Shown piece after piece: positions 23,524 to 35,772 of a DNA stretch of 64,000 nucleotides. This DNA comes from Eupeodes corollae (taxonomy: Eukaryota > Arthropoda > Insecta > Diptera > Syrphidae). The stretch is taken from NCBI RefSeq assembly GCF_945859685.1, contig NC_079148.1:122184589-122248588 (forward strand). Direction: 5' to 3'. Position numbers and translations under genes: made by a program. Positions within the stretch are counted from its first letter, which is position 1. Each line of letters starts with the position of its first letter. The notes below the pieces were generated by a model. That model did no database searches, was not told the DNA's origin, and worked only from the letters and a program-made list of their open reading frames with translations.

Positions 23524-24834
23524 TGAAGGGTGATTTTTTTGAGGTTAGGATTTTCATGCATTAGTATTTGACAGATCACGCTGGATTTCAGACATGGTGT
23601 CAAAGAGAAAGATGCTCAGTATGCTTTGACATTTCATCATGAATAGACTTACTACCGAGCAACGCTTGCAAATCATTGAATTTTATTACCAAAATCAGTG
23701 TTCGGTTCGAAATGTGTTTCGCGCTTTACGTCCGATTTATGGTCTACATAATCGACCAAGTGAGCAAACAATTAATGCGATTGTGACCAAGTTTCACACT
23801 CAGTTTACTTTATTGGACATTAAACCAACCACACGAATGCGTACAGTGCGTACAGAAGAGAATATTGCGTCAGTTTCTGAGAGTGTTGCTGAAGACCGTG
23901 AAATGTCGATTCGTCGCCGTTCGCAGCAATTGGGTTTGTGTTATTCGACCACATGGAAGATTTTACGCAAAGATCTTGGTGTAAAACCGTATAAAATACA
24001 GCTCGTGCAAGAACTGAAGCCGAACAATCTGCCACAACGTCGAATTTTCAGTGAATGGGCCCTAGAAAAGTTGGCAGAAAATCCGCTTTTTTATCGACAA
24101 ATTTTGTTCAGCGATGAGGATCATTTCTGGTTGAATGGCTACGTAAATAAGCAAAATTGCCGCATTTGGAGTGAAGAGCAACCAGAAGCCGTTCAAGAAC
24201 TGCCCATGCATCCCGAAAAATGCACTGTTTGGTGTGGTTTTGTACGCTGGTGGAATCATTGGACCGTATTTTTTCAAAGATGCTGTTGGACGCAACGTTA
24301 CGGTGAATGGCGATCACTATCGTTCAATGCTAACAAACTTTTTGTTGCCAAAAATGGAAGAACTGAACTTGGTTGACATGTGGTTTCAACAAGATGGCGC
24401 TACATGCCACACAGCTCGTGATTCTATGGCCATTTTGAGGGAAAACTTCGGAGAACAATTCATCTCAAGGAATGGACCGGTAAGTTGGCCACCAAGATCA
24501 TGCGATTTGACGCCTTTAGACTATTTTTTGTGGGGCTACGTCAAGTCTAAAGTCTACACAAATAAGCCAGCAACTATTCCAGCTTTGGAAGACAACATTT
24601 CCGAAGAAATTCGGGCTATTCCGGCCGAAATGCTCGAAAAAGTTACCCAAAATTGGACTTTCCGAATGGACCACCTAAGACGCAGCCGCGGTCAACATTT
24701 AAATGAAATTATCTTCAAAAAGTAAATGTCATGGACCAATCTAACGTTTCAAATAAAGAATCGATGAGATTTTGCAAATTGTATGCGTTTTTTTTTTTTA
24801 AAGTTCTCAAGCTCTTAAAAAATCACCGTTTATA
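23524..24834 (+). mobile_element. DD41D mariner MLE-A1, almost intact
   Basis: Terminal inverted repeats TGAAGGGTGATTTTTT (23524) and AAAAAATCACCGTTTA (ends 24832), with TA dinucleotides at both edges. It is inserted just after the YADD box of a LINE reverse transcriptase. Length is about 1.3 kb, usual for mariners. Two relatives lie at 58434-59717 and 10256-11113. Confidence 0.88.
23639..24725 (+). pseudogene. MLE-A1 transposase, one frameshift
   Basis: Encodes a transposase of about 360 residues from ATG 23639. N-terminal helix-turn-helix domain: MNRLTTEQRLQIIEFYYQNQ, then RRRSQQLGLCYSTTWKIL. Catalytic core: ILFSDEDHFWLNGYVNKQNC (first Asp, about 24110), WFQQDGATCHTARDS (second Asp, about 24390) and PRSCDLTPLDYFLWGYVKSK (third Asp in PLDY, about 24520). 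Counting from QQD to PLD gives 41 intervening residues, so DD41D rather than DD34D. The only visible lesion is an extra T in a T4 run at 24238-24241 (T3 in the copy near 59147), which shifts the frame. All three aspartates remain. The element would move by cut-and-paste at TA sites. Confidence 0.88.
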
Positions 24835-25560
24835 AGCTTTCCTATCGGTACGATTGAAGATGCGGTAAAAAAATGAACATCGATTTATGCTCAATATTCG
24901 ATTGGTCAACTCGAAATGAACTTGTTCTTAATCCAGAAAAAACAAAAGCTATTTCAATATGTAAAAATAAACCCCACCTTGTAAATTTTCCACCTCTTTA
25001 CTTGAACGCCTGCCAAATCGAATATGTCACAAATGCAAAAAACCTAGGTATAACGATACTGTTATCTCAAAAATGTATGCTTCACTCTGAGGACTATCTG
25101 TTACTAGATCAATTCTGCCTCCTAGAGTTAAATTAAAGCTGGTTTAATCACTTATCATACCAATAGTAACGTATGGGTGTGAGATATTTTCAGATCCTGA
25201 CTCAAACTCGCTTCGTAAGCTGAAAGTAGCATTCAATGCCATTGCTCGGTTTGTTTTCAACCTCCGAAGATACGATCACGTTTCGTTTCAGGCTCGTCAA
25301 CTTTTAAATTTCAACTTGGAAGTTTTTTTTTAAATATCGGTGTTGTTTGCTTCTCTTCAAACTAATTTTTAACAAGACTCCAAATTATTTGTTTAATAAG
25401 CTTGATTTTTGCTCTTCAAATTGTTTTACCTTGTTGCGCTCCCCCCAAGTTTACCTGTTTGACATCACGGAGGCAATTTTTCGTTTATGCCGTCAGACTT
25501 CCCAGTTACATGACATCTGGAATCGAACATAGAAGGTTTCATCAACTTTGTTTTGAATAT

Positions 25561-26077
25561 TTCTCAAATTTGAACTGAGGTAACTTTTTTGTAACTAAGT
25601 AACTTTTTTGTAATTATTGTAATTTCTTCTTCTTGCGACTTTAATTTTTAATTTTGTTTTTAATTGATTGTTATTGAATAAATTGTTAATAGTTTGCTAC
25701 AATTCCTTTTAACATAGTATTTGCATACTTGCATTATCCTTAATAAATATTGTATTATATCCTGTACTATTTATAAGTCAATCTTGATGTACAGCTGTTT
25801 TTTTTAATCAATAAATATCAAATATCAGATATCACATAAGCTTATTTATTTCTCTGCGATGTACAGATTTCTTGATATATGTTCTTTAAAGACGTCTTAA
25901 AAAATAACATTCAATTTTTTATATTAATTGATGTATATTAATTTTCAAGACTACGCAAATGCTTAGTTTTGCCAACACTCTATAGTGTCAACTCTATTTT
26001 AACTTAATCTTTACACTAAGCTTTAGAAATTATTAAATGAAGGTACGTGTTTCAAGGTACCTCGTATACTTAAAATA
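25561..26077. other. AT-rich, possible LINE 3' flank
   Basis: Rich in AATAAATAT and TTAATTTTT; probably partly the 3'UTR of the LINE ending near 25560. No other feature seen. Confidence 0.45.
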
Positions 26078-27703
26078 CACTGCCAATCACTAGGATGAGG
26101 CCACATATTTTTCAACCGATTTTCGTTCTTTATACCTGCTGGAAATTTCGTACCAATAAAAATTTACTACATTTGAGTAGGTAGATATTTTCTTTAAAAA
26201 AAGTAATAAAATTAAGGGGTTAAATAGAAAAAACAGTTGGAATTTCCCTACATTAACTAAAGAGTACTTAAAAGCAGTATGAAAAAGTGTGTCACTTGGA
26301 TGAGGCCACATGAAAAATCTTATAAAATATCAAAAAAATGAAAGAAATGTTTACAGTTTTTGGTTTCAAACATTTATTCATTAAGTTTTTCTCAATTAAT
26401 AATGAGTATGCCCCCCATACTCATACGATATGACCTCTATTAGACGGTTTGGAATGGAATCATAAAGTTTTTTTAAATAGTCAAGTGAAATCTCGTCCCA
26501 GGCATCACGGATAGCTTCAATTAAGGAGTCCTTGTCTTCAAATTGTCTACCGCCTTCATAAACTTTTCGAGATAGCCATGCCCATACGTTTTCGATTATG
26601 TTCAAGTCCGGTGAATAGGGTGGCCATGGCAAAAGCTCTACGTTTTCTGATAAAATCCAGCTTTTTACAACCCTGGAAGTGTGGATGGGAGCATTGTCTT
26701 GTTGGAAAATCCAAGGCAGAGGTCCAAAAATATTTTTCATCTTCGGAAATGAGCGTTCCAACAAGTATTTGTAGCTGTTTCCGTTCATTGTTAGAGAAAG
26801 AAACTCCAATTCGATTTTGCCATAGTAGGTGATAGCTCCCCACACCATTACACCTGATGTACGGCTGTGATGTCGCCCCAAAATTAGTTCCTCTTTTCTT
26901 AAATCATGGAAATAAAAGTTGTAACCATCGAGGCCGTCAAGGCTAAACTTTTTTTCATCCGAAAAGGCGACGCGTTTCCATTGACTGCTCCAAGAGACAT
27001 GTTCTGTTGCAAAGTTCATTCGCAGCTCCTTGTGTACTTGCTTTAGAACAGGTTTCTTTTTGAGTTTTCTTCTCTGGATAGTACCATCTTTTCTTATTAT
27101 CCTTCGGACTGTCGAAATACTAGCTGATACTCCGCTTTTGGACCTTATTTTAGTAGCTGATTGAGTAGAATTTGCAGCAATACGTAAAATTAACCGCTTT
27201 TCTCGGGATGTTGTTGCTTGAGCTGTGCGTCCTTTTTGGTTTTTTCCATAGTTTTGAGGATCAGCTTCCTTGCTATTTCTCGGCTTGAGAGTCCCATTTC
27301 CTTGAAAGCATCGATTTGTCCTCTTTCTGCTACTGTCAACGTGTTTCCGGAACCCATTTGTAGTTGAAATTTAATAAAAATAGTTATTTGTAAAACGTTC
27401 TTAAATATTGTAACACAAATTTTGAAGAAAAAAAATTGCTGATCTGAACTTCTACAACGAAATATTCGCAATGGCCTCATCCTAGTGACTCACTTTTTTA
27501 TATCCTTTTTAGGTAGCTCATTCATTAATGTAGGGAAATTCCAACGGTCTTTTCTAATTAACCCTATAATTGTATCACTTTGTTTTAAGAAAATATGTAC
27601 CTACTCTCATGTAGTAAAATTTTCCGGGTTAAACAAATTCCAACAGGTATCGGACCGAAAATCGGTTGAAAAGTATGTGGCCTCATCCTAGTGATTGGCC
27701 GTG
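26078..27703 (-). mobile_element. Tc1 (DD34E) transposon with IR/DR ends
   Basis: TA-flanked (26076-26077 and 27704-27705) element of 1,626 bp. Outer ends CACTGCCAATCACTAGGATG and its complement (to 27703). The terminal repeats are about 230 bp long and each carries the motif CACTAGGATGAGGCCACAT twice: outer at 26088 and 27674, inner (CACTTGGATGAGGCCACATG) at 26293 and (inverted) about 27472. The spacing of about 205 bp is the IR/DR layout known from several Tc1 elements, where the transposase binds both sites. The transposase gene is on the minus strand. Confidence 0.9.
26396..27358 (-). pseudogene. Tc1 transposase, small N-terminal deletion
   Basis: ATG at 27358 begins MGSGNTLTVAERGQIDAFKE and GLSSREIARKL (first helix-turn-helix). 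Near 27255 a short deletion with frame change removes the end of that helix-turn-helix. The other frame then runs without a stop from NYGKNQKGRTAQATTSREKR through SASISTVRRIIRKDGTIQRR (second helix-turn-helix) to the end. Catalytic residues: FSDEKKFSLDGLDGYNFYFH (Asp), WIFQQDNAPIHTSRVV (Asp), YSPDLNIIENVWAWLSRKVY (Glu); 34 residues separate the second Asp from the Glu, so DD34E. The catalytic domain (26396 to about 27250) looks intact, so only the DNA-binding end is damaged. Confidence 0.88.
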
Positions 27704-27705
27704 TA

Positions 27706-29404
27706 TAATGTAAGAAGTCATTGCATCAACCAAGTTTCGGTTGATTAAAATTTTCAAATGTATTTCTTAGAAGATATTAAGACTTTCATAATAATAAGTC
27801 AATGTCCCTTATATTAAATACAACTTTGCTTCAAAACACAAAAACTGTCACCAAAAGGAAACAAAAATAGCATCCTGAAGGATACGTTTCTGAAAAGTTG
27901 TCTTCCATCATAAAAGGGATCTGTTCTATTGTTGGAAAGTGATCATTTTTTTTGTTCTTCATATTTCCCCCTCTTTTATCTTACATCCAATTTCACAACA
28001 ACAACAATAAACAGACAAAAGATACCAATACACAATTCTGAAGGTCCAATGAAGTGCATGCAGCAGAACACTTTTTCAAGTCCTTGCTCTTGGTATTCTT
28101 TTCAAAATTATTCATCTATGCATGAAATAAAATTTTCACTCGCCATCGAAATGATTTTAGGACCGACCGGTATTCTACTTGGATGTGTTATGTATGTAAT
28201 CCTGAGAAAAAACATCCTTGTAACATAGATTTTGATAGCTAAGCTATAGAACGAGGTGGGACTTTGAGCTTAGAAGTATGTATTTCTATATAGTGCCCCA
28301 AAATATGGCTTTCTCAACAGAAGCTTAAAGGCATAATATATAATAAAACGTATATCTATAGGTAGGTGGAGTGGGCGTGCCAATACGATGGGAAGCCAAT
28401 ATCGAGACATTTGTTGGTGTGAGTTGGTGTGAGGAATTCCTGAAATATAGAATTCCAAATGATTATCTGAGATTTCGAATTTTTCTCATATTTTTCCCTT
28501 TTTTTTTGTTTGCTCTTATTTATTTATATATTTATTTGTGGCTGAGATTGAAGAGGTGATTTTTCTTTAAGGGGAGTGGTCTCAAGACACACAAACTTAC
28601 ATAGATATAGGATACCTACCCTGTATAGAATGTAGACGGATGTGCTTTTGTATGCATTATAAATAATATCTCCGGAGGAAACATCTTAATGGAATGATAA
28701 GTCAGTGCAATTCTTTTTTGAAAGATTTATAGTTTTTTTTTTTTTTGCATATAAAATTTGTGAATTTGTTTTTTTTTTTGTTATAAATATTTGTATGGGA
28801 TTTGTGTAAGAATCAAAAAATAGTAAGGAAAATCAATAAAATAAAAGTAAACAAAAAATGGAGAGGCAAAGATTTGGATAAGGTTTTTTTTAAATGGTCT
28901 AAAGTTAAGAAGTGGAGATTTTTTGAGTGGCGATTATTTGGATAAAAGAAGGGAGGATATTGAACAACAAGAATCGACATTAATTTGTATATTTACAGAG
29001 CTAAGCTGTTTTAAATTTTCTTTAAAATCTGATTTATTCCACTCAAGGGACTTGACGTGAAAAAGGGGTTTTAGAAAGATTTATGTTGATACGTTCTTAC
29101 GTACCTACGTATGTATATACCACACATGTATTATGTAATATTATGGGCGAAAAAAACGTCCTTGCATATAATGTAAAGTGTTAGCAATTCTTATGGTATA
29201 AGGTTTCTTAAGACTATCGCCAGAATATAGAATTTATCGCCATTTTTTTATGTAAAGTTAAAAATGTATGGCTATGTTTCAATACTGATTGATTCCTATC
29301 ATGATGCCCTAATTGTGAAGACACTGATTACAAAATGAAAACACATACTTTTTATTTAATGAAAAGACAATTAACACTGGAAGACAATTTATAAAGGTTA
29401 GTAA
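27706..29404. other. Intergenic, nothing recognised
   Basis: AT-rich DNA with poly-T runs (28735-28780). The open frames at 27929-28228 and 28371-28559 have no recognisable domain. No gene supported. Confidence 0.55.
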
Positions 29405-30619
29405 TTAAAAAAGAAGCTGGGAAAAGTTTAATTAATCAAAAAAAATTATCAATAATATTTTGCATATAACTTGATTTCAAAATCAAATTTTGTTAAAGAG
29501 ATTTTTAGTCGAAAACCAATTTTTAAAAATTTCAGTAGCATTTCTTAAAAGTTTTTATATCTTATATAAACAAATGCATATGTATATATAAAAAAAATTA
29601 ATTATTAAATTAAAATTAGTTTGAAGCCAGTTTTGATTTTTGAGAAGGTATTTGAGTCGAAATTAAATTTTGACTAAGTTTTAGTACTGTTTTTTTTTAT
29701 TTGTTTTTATTTTTTGTAAAGAAAAACTGTCAATTCGAATTTTCTCCAAATTTAAAAGAATGTTAAAACCAATATTTCTTATTAGATTAAATTAGTTTGA
29801 AGAATAGCCTAAATTTTTAGAAAGATATTTGATGCGAAAATAAATTTAACCAATGTTTTTCTTAGCCAATATCTCAATTTTTTGAAAGATATTGGAATTG
29901 GGGATAAAACGTCACCATGGACAGCTATAACTTTGAGGTAGTTAAGGACTTTGTCTACCTAGGCACCGCTATTAATGCAGACAACGACACCAGCGCTGAA
30001 ATCAAACGAAGAATAACTCTTGCAAATCGCTGCTTCTTTGGACTTAGAAGGCAATTGAGAAGTAAAGTCCTCTCTCCAGCATGTAAAATCACCATCTATA
30101 AGACACTCATCATCCCGGTTCTCATTTATGGCGCTGAGGCCTGGACCCTGTCAAAGAAAGATGAGAGCGTCTTAGGATGCTTCGAGAGAAAAATTCTTCG
30201 GGCGATTTTTGGTCCCGTACGCATAGATGGAGAATGGAGGAGAAGATATAACGACGAACTGTACGGGCTGTACAGCGACACTGACCTAGTTAGCAGAATC
30301 AAAGTCCAACGGCTTAGATGGCTAGGTCATGTAGAGCGGATGGACATCAACGCTCCAGCCCGGAAGGTCTTCGAATCCAATCCCGAGGGACGGCGCAGTA
30401 GAGGAAGACCGCGACTCAGGTGGCGCACCCAGGTGGGAGAGGACCTCAACCAACTTGGCATGCGAAACTGGAGACAGCTAGCTAGGGACCGAGCTGGCTG
30501 GAGACGCTTGTTGGTTGAGGCCCAGGTCCGCCCCGGACTGTAGCGCCACCTTAAGTAAGTAAGTATTGGAGACATAAATCAATTTTTACCAATTTTAAGT
30601 AATGTTATTTTAGGTTTTT
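29405..30619 (-). repeat. HINE-like repeat copy H2a (3' part)
   Basis: A degenerate A end (AAAAAGAAGCTGGGAAAAG, 29406) is followed by units marked GTATTTGAGTCGAAA (29647) and AGATATTTGATGCGAAA (29823). LINE copy 3 splits a unit (29897-30564) and LINE copy 4 truncates the array at 30620 inside the TAGGTTTTT part of a unit. Confidence 0.6.
29897..30564 (+). mobile_element. RTE-like LINE copy 3, short 3' fragment
   Basis: Only the last 670 bp of the element: MDSYNFEVVKDFVYLGTAIN (29917), RRITLANRCFFGLRRQLRS, YGAEAWTLSKKDESVLGCFE, RRRYNDELYGLYSDTDLVSR, RLRWLGHVERMDINAPARKV, to the stop and CACCTTAAGTAAGTAAGT. A single open frame of 208 codons survives (29917-30543), the least damaged 3' end in the window. 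It is flanked by ATTGGA at 29891-29896 and 30565-30570, a target-site duplication inside a HINE-like unit. Confidence 0.85.
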
Positions 30620-33440
30620 ACTTACTTACTTACTTACTTAAGGTGGCGCTACAGTCCTGTGTGAACTAGGGCGTCACCCAACAAACGCTCCAAGTTGGGT
30701 GAGGTCACCTTCCAATTGTGCGTGGCACCTGATCCGTGGTCTTCCTCTACTGCGCTGTCCTATGGGTGTGGATTCGGAGACATTTCGGGCCGGACCATTG
30801 GTTTCCATATGCTTAACGTGACCCAGCCATCTTAGTCGTTGGACTTTTACCCTTCTGGCTAAGTCTACGTCGCTGTACAGGCCGTACAGCTCGTTGTTCC
30901 GTCTTCTTCTATACTCCCCTTCGATGCATACTGGACCGTATATCAGACGAAGAACTTTTCTCTCGAACCGACCCAAGGTGCTTTCATCCGCTTTTGTCAT
31001 AGTATATGCTTATGCACGGTGTAGCAGGACGGGTATGATAAGGGTCTTATATAGCAACACTTTGGTCCCTCGAGAGAGGTCTTTACCATTCAATTGCTTT
31101 CTTAGTCCAAAGAAACAGCGGTTAGCAAGAGTTTTTCTACGTTTGATCTCATCGCTGGTGTTGTTTTCTGCGTTTACAGCGGAGCCTAGGTAGACGAAGT
31201 CCTTGACTACCTCAGAGTTACGTCTGTCGATTGTGACGTTTTGACCAAAACGTCGGTGTTGTATGTCCTTTCTAGACGACAGCATGTAGTTTGTTTTGCC
31301 CTCATTAACCGTTAAACCCATTTTTGCCGCCTCAGCCTCAATACTCACAAAAACCCAATATTGACATAACGCTGAGTTCTTCCGATTATATCAAAGTCAT
31401 CAGCATATGCCAGTAATTGGAGAGACTTTTGAAAGATAGTGCCTCTAGTGTTGACGTGTGAGCTCTGCACTATGCTTTCAAGCACGATAATACAAAAATC
31501 ACATGACATCGCATCACCTTGTCTAAAACCTTTTTTGACATCGAAAGGTATTGTACAGTTGTTTCCAACCTTTATGGAGCAGCCTGAATTCTCCATGGTC
31601 ATCCTGCACAAACGGACGAGTTTGGCAGGGATGCCAAAACTAGACATGGCTGTATACAGCTCGTCCCTGTAGATGCTGTCATATGCGGCCTTGAAATCGA
31701 TGAAAAGATGGTGGGTGTCGATTTGGTGTTCTTGAGTTTTTTCCAGGATCTAACGTAATGTGAATATTTGATCAACTGTGGACTTTCCTGGTCTAAAACC
31801 TTACTGATAAGGACCTATCAGGTTGTTGACGATGGGCTTTAGACATTCACATATTACGACAGAGATTTTGTAGGCGATGTTAAGTAGACTGATTCCTTTA
31901 TAGTTGGTGCAGTTTAGAGGATCTAGTTTTTTCAGGATCGGGCAAACAATACTGAGGTTTCATTCATATGGCATTCTTCTTCCGACCATATCTTACATAT
32001 AAGTTGGTGCATGCACCTAACCAACTTATCTCCAGCTGCTTTAAAGAACTCGGTATTCAAGCCATCTGCTCCAGCGGCTTTAATAGACTTCAGCTTAGAT
32101 ATGGCAATCTTTACTTCGTCTAAGTCTGGAGGACGGGATTGCTGGCTTTCGTCGTCAATGTTGAATGGATCTTCGTGCCTGAAAGATGAATTCAGTTCCT
32201 CGTCGCCGTTATACAGTCTGCAGAAGTGGTCCTTCCATATCCTCAGCATTGACTTCGGTTCCACTATGATGTTTCCACTTTCGTCTTTGCCCAATTCGGT
32301 TCTAGGTTTATGTACCTGTGAATTTCGTTACACCTGTTCATAAAACTTTCGAACTTCATTCCTGCCTTTAAACCTCTCAACATCTTCTACCGCACGCTTC
32401 TCTTGCCCTCTCTTTTGCGTTCTGAGAAGTCGGCGTTGCTCTCGCCTCTTCTACTCATAGAGCTCATGAGCAGCTCTCGTCCTTTTATGCAGCTCCGCTT
32501 TGCGTGCCTGTTGTTTGGCTGCATTTGCCTGCCGACTTTCCTCGTCAAACCAGGGGTTCCTTCTTGGTGGCTGTTTTCAACCCAGTACATCAAAGGCGGC
32601 TTCTCTGGTTGCATTTTGGCAATGTTGACACTGGTTTTTGACCAGTGGCGATTGTAGCCGTTCGACGTTGTACCTTCTCCCAGCACCTCCCTGTTTTTCC
32701 TTAGGTCAGGAAATCCGAAGTGCTACCTTGGCTACAACGAGCTAGTGGTCCAAGTCGATGTTAGCTCCTCGGAAAGTTCGGACATCCATGATGCTGGAAG
32801 CGTGTCTGGCGTCGATCGCAATAGGGTCAATCTGGTTGACGGTAGATTGATCTGGAGAAGTCCAAGTTCCTTTGTGGATGTTGAGGTGTGGAAAACGCGT
32901 ACTGGCTACCATGACGTTTCGCCCCAAAGCAAAATCTATGAGCCTGAATTCGTTGTCGGAAGGCTGTTCTTCCCGATTATTCCACCAAAGATGTCTTCCC
33001 TTCTTAGGTTGGCATTAAAATTTTTCAGGACTATTTTAATATCGTAGCTTGGACACTGTTAATACGTTTTATCTAAGAGCTCATGGTGTTGTCGTCTTTC
33101 TCTTCTGTGGGGGCGTGCGCTCATATCACGAATTTAGCCTTGATGCATATGGTCATGAGGCGCTCATTGATGCACCTATAACTCAAGACTTCTTGCAAAG
33201 TCTGCCTTCAATGACGAAGCCGCATCCAAATAAGCGCTGTTGGTTTTTGTGGTACCAGGCACCATATCGCAGTTTTTCATTCTATTATTACCCTCTCATC
33301 CCATGTTTTATAGCGGTCTAGGGCCTCCGCTAATTCTTCGTCCGCACGTGGTCTGTTAAGGGACCTAACATTCCATTTTCGAAGTTCGTTGTTCTTAATT
33401 CGTTTGCGTTGGTTGTCAACAGTAAATCCTTCCTTATCCT
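30620..33440 (-). mobile_element. RTE-like LINE copy 4, longest ORF2
   Basis: Minus strand, starting with the TAAG tail at 30621-30640. Read 5' to 3': endonuclease remnants (about 33420-32740, including the HLNIHKGTWTSPDQSTVNQI segment near 32870), linker (32690-32390), ESGNIIVEPKSMLRIWKDHF (about 32250), SRPPDLDEVKIAISKLKSIK (32140), a gap of stops through the fingers (31980-31750), MSSFGIPAKLVRLCRMTMEN (31647), VKKGFRQGDAMSCDFCIIVL, LLAYADDFDIIGRTQR (catalytic YADD near 31400), EGKTNYMLSSRKDIQHRRFG, and the C-terminal RRRRNNELYGLYSDVDLARR (30910). Multiple stops. It sits tail-to-tail with copy 3, only 55 bp apart, both in the same HINE-like array. Confidence 0.83.
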
Positions 33441-33454
33441 AGGCTTGTTGGTGC

Positions 33455-33743
33455 TTCGCATCTTTGATATTACTCAAATTAAATGCATTCATCAAATTTA
33501 TAAAAATTTAGGGAATGCTACTTAAATGGGTAAAAATTTGTTATCGGCTAAAAATCTATTTAACAAAACTAGATTTTCAAACTAAACTATTTCTTGATAT
33601 TGTTAATAATTTTAAAATATTTAAGAATAATTCAACTGATAACTTTTTTAACCCAATACGAAAACCTTAAACTTGTAAGCAAGGCAATCGACAGACGGGA
33701 TGGGAATTAATCAGCGTTATCAGTGATCCCAGTCTCTTTTTTT
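33455..33743 (+). repeat. HINE-like repeat copy H2b (3' end)
   Basis: A last unit (AGGGAATGCTACTTAAATGG, 33511) then CGACAGACGGGATGGGAA (33689) and GATCCCAGTCTCTTTTTT (about 33726-33743), a mutated A end. 5' part removed at the LINE copy 4 junction. Confidence 0.6.
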
Positions 33744-35385
33744 ATTTTTGTCTAGAGAAAACTTTTAACAACGTAGTTTTAAGTAACAGGATGAATTTAA
33801 TTAATTTCTTTGCTCTGAAGATATTTGAGTCCAAAAGCGATTTTTATCAATTTGTAGGGTTTTATATTTTGTAAAAAAATATGGAAGCATCAATTAGAGA
33901 CTGAAACAGCTGCAAGCAGTACATTTTTGAATCAATATTTGAACTTTACTTCAACTATAAAAACATGTTATACAAATTTTTTTCTATTATTTAAGTGTTA
34001 GCTGTCAATCTTTTATTTTGAGGTTAACAACTTTTTACGATTCGTTTAAATTCCTTATACACAGGTGAACCATAATTTTTTGAACAGCATACAAATGTTA
34101 AAGAATATGTTGGCAAGGGTTATACCTTTGATAGGCATGCACTATACCTTTATCAATTGATTTCAAGATCCCCTGGCTTCTTTCAGTCTATCACTCAATT
34201 TATCATTCCTTCTGAGGCAGTTCCCTTTTTTCTGAAACTTCAAATCATATGACAACTTTTCAATACGTTTAACTGCCAGAAAAGATGAGCTAAGCTAAAG
34301 ATAATTTTCCCTTTAGTTTTTATTTATACTTATTCGTCTAAAAAAAAGAAATTATTAGGATGATTGATGCTGACTGAATGATTGAGATGACAGTGACTAA
34401 CACACAAACACACAAATTGGAAAGCACGTAGAATTGCTTTCATAGGAGTATGATGAAGATATCTAAGCTTTGTCGTAAAGGTATCATATTTTTTGATAAA
34501 CCCATATCCTAAGGCGTATGCTACATATAATATGTAGTATCATTTTATCCAATCCAATGAATTTACGTGAATTTCTTTGACTTCGTCATATAAACCTAAA
34601 GGCTGAGGTGCATACGTGCGTGATGAGATACGTATGAAACCCGAAAATCGAAAAGCCTAGCAATGGTATAATTGAATTACAAAAATGTCGAATCCACATA
34701 TAAAATCCCTGATGCTAGGATACCTGTCAATATGTCATACAACATAATAGTAATGCCTTGATTTTGATAAGTAAATTGATATATCACTCTGTTTTTGTAT
34801 TGAATGATATGTCGAATGCATTTTACCGCAAAGATATGATAAAAATGAAAAAAAAAAGAATCTACCTATAGGAAGCTTGAAGGGAGCTTGAAGGGAAATT
34901 TATATGAATCTATACTTTCTTATACAAATTGTATAAAAGTAAGAAAAATATTATCAAAAATTGGGTATTGGTTTCTTTTTTGACAGAAATGCCTTTTATA
35001 AAGCGTTAGGAAAAAAGGTCGAGTTTGCATAAAAGAATGTGTACTGCAATATTCTTTCGAACTAAGGCTAGAAATCAGTGAAACATAAAGATATCAAACA
35101 TAAAAATCATGGATTCATTAAGTATTTTTAATGACGATTAACTTTATACTAACTTACTTAAGAAGGAAAGTTAAAGAAGAGATTCATAATATATACCGGC
35201 CCTAAAAAATTTTTTCATTTAACATTTAGAAAACATTAAGAAAAACTATTATTTCCAATAAGAAATTTTTTAACTACTTTGATATTTGACATGTCAAACC
35301 TTTGCCATTACCAAACAATTCAAGGTTTAATATTGCTTTTTATTTGAACTAACTATGGAGCACCAAATGATTTAAAAAAAAAATC
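33744..35385. other. Intergenic, nothing recognised
   Basis: AT-rich DNA lying between two HINE-like 3' ends that face each other. No coding motif, RNA gene or clear repeat seen. Confidence 0.55.
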
Positions 35386-35772
35386 AAAAAGAGGTTGGGA
35401 TGCGACCCATACTGATAATTCCCATCCCGTCTGTCAATTTGTCTTACTTAAAACGTTTTTAGGTTTTCCTGTTATGTTAAAAATGTTGTTATTCTAAAAA
35501 ATTAAAGATTACAATATTTTTATGATGAAATGGTTTAAGTTCAAAATCTATTTTTGTTAACGAGATTTTTAGTCGTCAACAAATTTTTAATATTTTTTAG
35601 TAGCATTTGCATAAAATTTTAGTTTTTAATTTTTTATGAAACAACTAACTGTTTGATTTTTATAAAAAATTCACTTCATGTCGAAAACAATATTTTTCTG
35701 TAAGTTTGAAGCTCATAGTTTTAATTTTTGAGAAGATATTTAAGTCAAAAGTAAAATTGTATCTACTTTTTT
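35386..35772 (-). repeat. HINE-like repeat copy H3 (3' part)
   Basis: A end AAAAAGAGGTTGGGATGCGA (35386), then the A-proximal unit and one ATATTTAAGTCAAAAG unit (about 35738). It stops where copy H4 begins in the opposite orientation. Confidence 0.65.

Larger units (their letters stand above)
22503..25560 (+). mobile_element. CR1/Jockey-type LINE split by a mariner
   Basis: Plus-strand ORF2 relic. 22527-22961 carries the pre-RT region and RT fingers (KSKSTGLDNIHPDFLKILL). After a TAG (22960) and a TAA (22984) come IPKRGKKMEYRPIAILPFLS (about 22998), NPLQSGFGSGYSCISALL (about 23125), VITLLDFSKAFDCVNSSLL (23221), SVPQGSILGPSLFSMLIND (23407) and FHIYADDVQLYM (to 23525), where the mariner begins. 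After it the frame resumes at about 24836 (SFPIGTIEDAVKKMNIDLCS) and 24873-25136 (STRNELVLNPEKTKAISIC), followed by a decayed C-terminus (to about 25530). The 5' start is unclear. The position of TTTATAGG just before 22510 is only a guess for the boundary. Confidence 0.8.

Noticed and set aside
26090..26311. Open frame in the left Tc1 end, resembling the one at 27485-27691
   Set aside because: The two frames are the inverted terminal repeats of the Tc1 element read in opposite directions, not genes.
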